This document shows, in pieces, positions 5,388 to 6,529 of a stretch of DNA of 6,529 bases. The stretch is from Oscillospiraceae bacterium. Lineage in GTDB: Bacteria > Bacillota > Clostridia > Oscillospirales > Ruminococcaceae. The stretch is from positions 1-6,529 of the forward strand of contig WQXP01000067.1 in NCBI GenBank assembly GCA_009784765.1, written 5' to 3'. The notes beneath the pieces were generated by a model. That model did not search any database. It saw nothing but the letters and a program-made list of their open reading frames with translations, and was not told the origin of the DNA. A program made the translations under genes and the position numbers. Positions within the stretch are counted from its first letter, which is position 1; each line of letters starts with the position of its first letter.

Positions 5388-6284
5388 TCAAACATTTGCA
5401 TTAATTTTTGCCCTTTTCTTTCCTTTTATACGTGCGACATTCGCGGCATCAGTCGTGTATGCGCCCGGTGGAATGGGGTAGTGGTTGTAGAACCCGTGGA
5501 AATCCGAGCCGCCGGTTACAATGAGGTCGTGCTTCCGTGCGACTGCAAGCATACGCGCGAGCATGGCTTGCTTATCGTCCTCAGAAACGCCTTCGCGCAT
5601 AAACACAGAGCTGTGATACGCTTCGACACCGTCAATCATGCCGCTTTCGGCTAATTCTTCGAGTAAATCGAAATTGTCATACACGTTGGGGTGTGCAAGA
5701 ACCGCCACCCCCCCTGCTGAGCGGACTAATCGCGTGACGAATTTAACTTCGGGACACTGCTCAATCTCATTGCAGACTATTTCGGCACAAAGCCCGTGTT
5801 TATAGTCGAACAGTTCGCGGTAAGTATCACCGTAGAGTTCCGTCGCATAGCCATAATCCATGAGTGCGTGCATTATGTGGCTCTTATAAATGATTTTGCT
5901 CCCCGTGGCGTACTTGAGTATGTTATCGAAAGCAATCGTGGGGTAACGCTCAATAACCTTGTTCGCGAGTGCTTTTCCGCGCTTCTTGCGTTCATCAGAC
6001 GTTCGCAAACATAACCCCTCGAGACGGTCGGGGTTCTGCGGATTATAACAGAGGATATGCGCTTTATTCCCGCGAGAGCTGTCGTAGGCGGACAATTCCA
6101 CAGCGGGAATGACCTCCACCCCGAGCCGCTTACCGAGAATAGTCGCCCGCGACAGCGATGACAGCGTGTCGTGGTCGGTAATCGCGATACAATCAAGCTT
6201 GTTGCGCTTAGCTTGTTCGAGCAGCTCCTGAATCCCGAGAGAGCCGTCTGACAATGTCGTATGGCAATGTAAATCTGCGTTCAT
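5388..6284 (-). CDS. PHP-domain phosphoesterase (YciV/RNase AM-like)
   Basis: This 298-residue metal-dependent phosphoesterase is cytoplasmic. Relatives hydrolyse 3',5'-bisphosphate nucleotides or trim RNA 5' to 3'. The PHP metal ligands are all visible: DLHCHTTLSDG (4-14; H6, H8, D13), AITDHDTL (34-41; D37, H38), PAVELSA (60-66; E63), AHILCY (75-80; H76), SHIMHAL (135-141), VLAHPN (195-200; H198) and GGSDFHG (258-264; D261, H263). A helical insert between about 95 and 180 is typical of the YciV group. The start at ATG 6284 is set by AAGGGGGTG (6301-6293, 8-base spacing) and by the family N terminus; a TTG frame extension to 6317 would add 11 untypical residues. It leads an operon with the TSCPD gene and follows the right-edge frame by 90 bases containing a hairpin element. 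The exact substrate cannot be read from the sequence. Confidence 0.92.
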   Translation of the reverse strand: MNADLHCHTTLSDGSLGIQELLEQAKRNKLDCIAITDHDTLSSLSRATILGKRLGVEVIPAVELSAYDSSRGNKAHILCYNPQNPDRLEGLCLRTSDERKKRGKALANKVIERYPTIAFDNILKYATGSKIIYKSHIMHALMDYGYATELYGDTYRELFDYKHGLCAEIVCNEIEQCPEVKFVTRLVRSAGGVAVLAHPNVYDNFDLLEELAESGMIDGVEAYHSSVFMREGVSEDDKQAMLARMLAVARKHDLIVTGGSDFHGFYNHYPIPPGAYTTDAANVARIKGKKRAKINANV

Positions 6285-6292
6285 GGCTTCGC

Positions 6293-6301
6293 CACCCCCT
6301 T
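6293..6301 (-). promoter_or_regulatory. Ribosome binding site of the PHP gene
   Basis: AAGGGGGTG on the minus strand, 8 bases before ATG 6284, is complementary to the 16S tail over nine bases with one G-U wobble. It decides for the ATG over the upstream TTG. Confidence 0.8.
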
Positions 6302-6311
6302 GGTATTTCAA

Positions 6312-6372
6312 TGTCAAGCTATCCGCCTGCGAAGCGGCAGAGCCGCTTCTGCGGCGGAATCGCTCTTCTTTT
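6312..6372. repeat. GC-hairpin intergenic element, copy 2
   Basis: This 61-bp element begins TGTCAAG (6312-6318), then CCGCC (6323-6327), and ends CTCTTCTTTT (6363-6372), two bases before a minus-strand stop, as in copy 1 at 4184-4241. Its core is a strong hairpin: GAAGCGGC (6331-6338) pairs with GCCGCTTC (6342-6349) around an AGA loop, and beyond a 3x3 internal loop CCGCC (6323-6327) pairs with GGCGG (6353-6357). The U-rich tail follows only in the plus direction, where no gene needs it, so termination of the minus-strand gene is uncertain. In a minus-strand transcript it sits in the leader of the PHP gene, ending about 20 bases before its ribosome binding site. Confidence 0.6.
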
Positions 6373-6374
6373 GC

Positions 6375-6529
6375 TTACTTAATAATCTTACCCGAAAGCT
6401 TGGGTTTCTCCGCGAGTGCCCTGCCCTGTTCTCGCGGAAAGCGCGACTTGTCTTTCTTCAAGACAGGCATCTCTTTGCCCCCTTGGTCGGTGAAAATGTT
6501 TGGCTTTTGAGGCATTCCCGGTTCACGAA
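6375..6529 (-). CDS. Right-edge reading frame, C-terminal end or complete short gene
   Basis: A minus-strand frame is open from the right edge (first full codon at 6527) to TAA at 6377-6375, giving 50 visible residues ending KLSGKIIK. It is hydrophilic and rich in Lys, Arg, Pro and Gln, with no motif I recognise. An internal ATG at 6470 is preceded by a strong AAGGGGG (6484-6478, 7-base spacing), so the gene may instead be a complete 31-residue protein starting MPVLKKDKSRFPREQ. A second ATG at 6515 lacks good spacing to a ribosome binding site. Its stop is followed by the same kind of intergenic element that follows the DUF6106-like gene, which supports it as a real gene end. It is probably upstream in the same transcription direction as the PHP and TSCPD genes. 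Confidence 0.5.
   Translation of the reverse strand, partial: REPGMPQKPNIFTDQGGKEMPVLKKDKSRFPREQGRALAEKPKLSGKIIK
6478..6484 (-). promoter_or_regulatory. Internal ribosome binding site before ATG 6470
   Basis: AAGGGGG on the minus strand stands 7 bases before ATG 6470. The decamer ACCAAGGGGG around it is identical to that before the PHP gene. It favours a short gene starting at 6470 over a longer frame from beyond the edge. Confidence 0.45.

Noticed and set aside
6311..6316. Minus-strand TTGACA as a -35 box for the PHP gene
   Set aside because: No -10-like sequence lies 16-18 bases downstream (the region is the G-rich ribosome binding site). It belongs to the conserved end of the intergenic element.
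6283..6510. A 75-codon plus-strand frame at the right edge
   Set aside because: It begins at the complement of the PHP start, crosses the intergenic hairpin and opposes the right-edge minus-strand frame, with no ribosome binding site.

Overview
The window reads as chromosomal DNA of an anaerobic Clostridia-type Firmicute, probably an uncultured gut or related lineage. The pointers are an acetate kinase, the Firmicute-specific tRNA enzyme TmcAL, a TSCPD-domain protein of the TIGR03905 kind, a two-helix membrane protein of the DUF6106 kind, and Shine-Dalgarno-led genes of moderate GC. No rRNA, tRNA, CRISPR array, transposase or integrase is visible.

Layout, left to right. (1) Positions 1-1707, plus strand: the lysine-rich C-terminal end of an unidentified gene, then, one base after its stop, a 513-residue protein of unknown function with a GHH-centred motif reminiscent of ParB-like folds. 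This pair is the least explained part of the window. (2) A near-perfect 13-bp hairpin (1726-1754) separates it from convergent ackA (minus, 1763-2896). (3) A short divergent region (2897-2979) carries a candidate sigma-A promoter for ackA and the leader of tmcAL (plus, 2980-4179). AckA interconverts acetyl phosphate and acetate, and TmcAL consumes acetate and ATP to acetylate C34 of elongator tRNA-Met, so the divergent pair shares a metabolite. (4) After a GC-rich intergenic element come a DUF6106-like membrane protein (minus, 4245-4748) and, just upstream of it, a 36-codon small gene (minus, 4761-4871) with a strong ribosome binding site. (5) A small 67-residue protein (plus, 4932-5135) runs tail-to-tail into, and overlaps by 22 bases, a TSCPD-domain protein (minus, 5114-5371). 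That gene is the second gene of an operon with a PHP-domain phosphoesterase (minus, 5388-6284). (6) The right edge holds the end of another minus-strand reading frame, or a complete gene of about 31 codons.

Apart from the unknown 513-residue gene, the most notable structure is a repeated intergenic element of about 60 bp. It lies directly downstream of two minus-strand stop codons (4184-4241 and 6312-6372). Both copies share a TGTCAAG...CGCC end, a GC-rich hairpin core and a CTCTTCTTTT end. A third, partial match (15 identical bases) lies within the 3' end of the 36-codon gene. I see no compelling defence or mobile system. The metabolic and RNA genes look like ordinary housekeeping genes.
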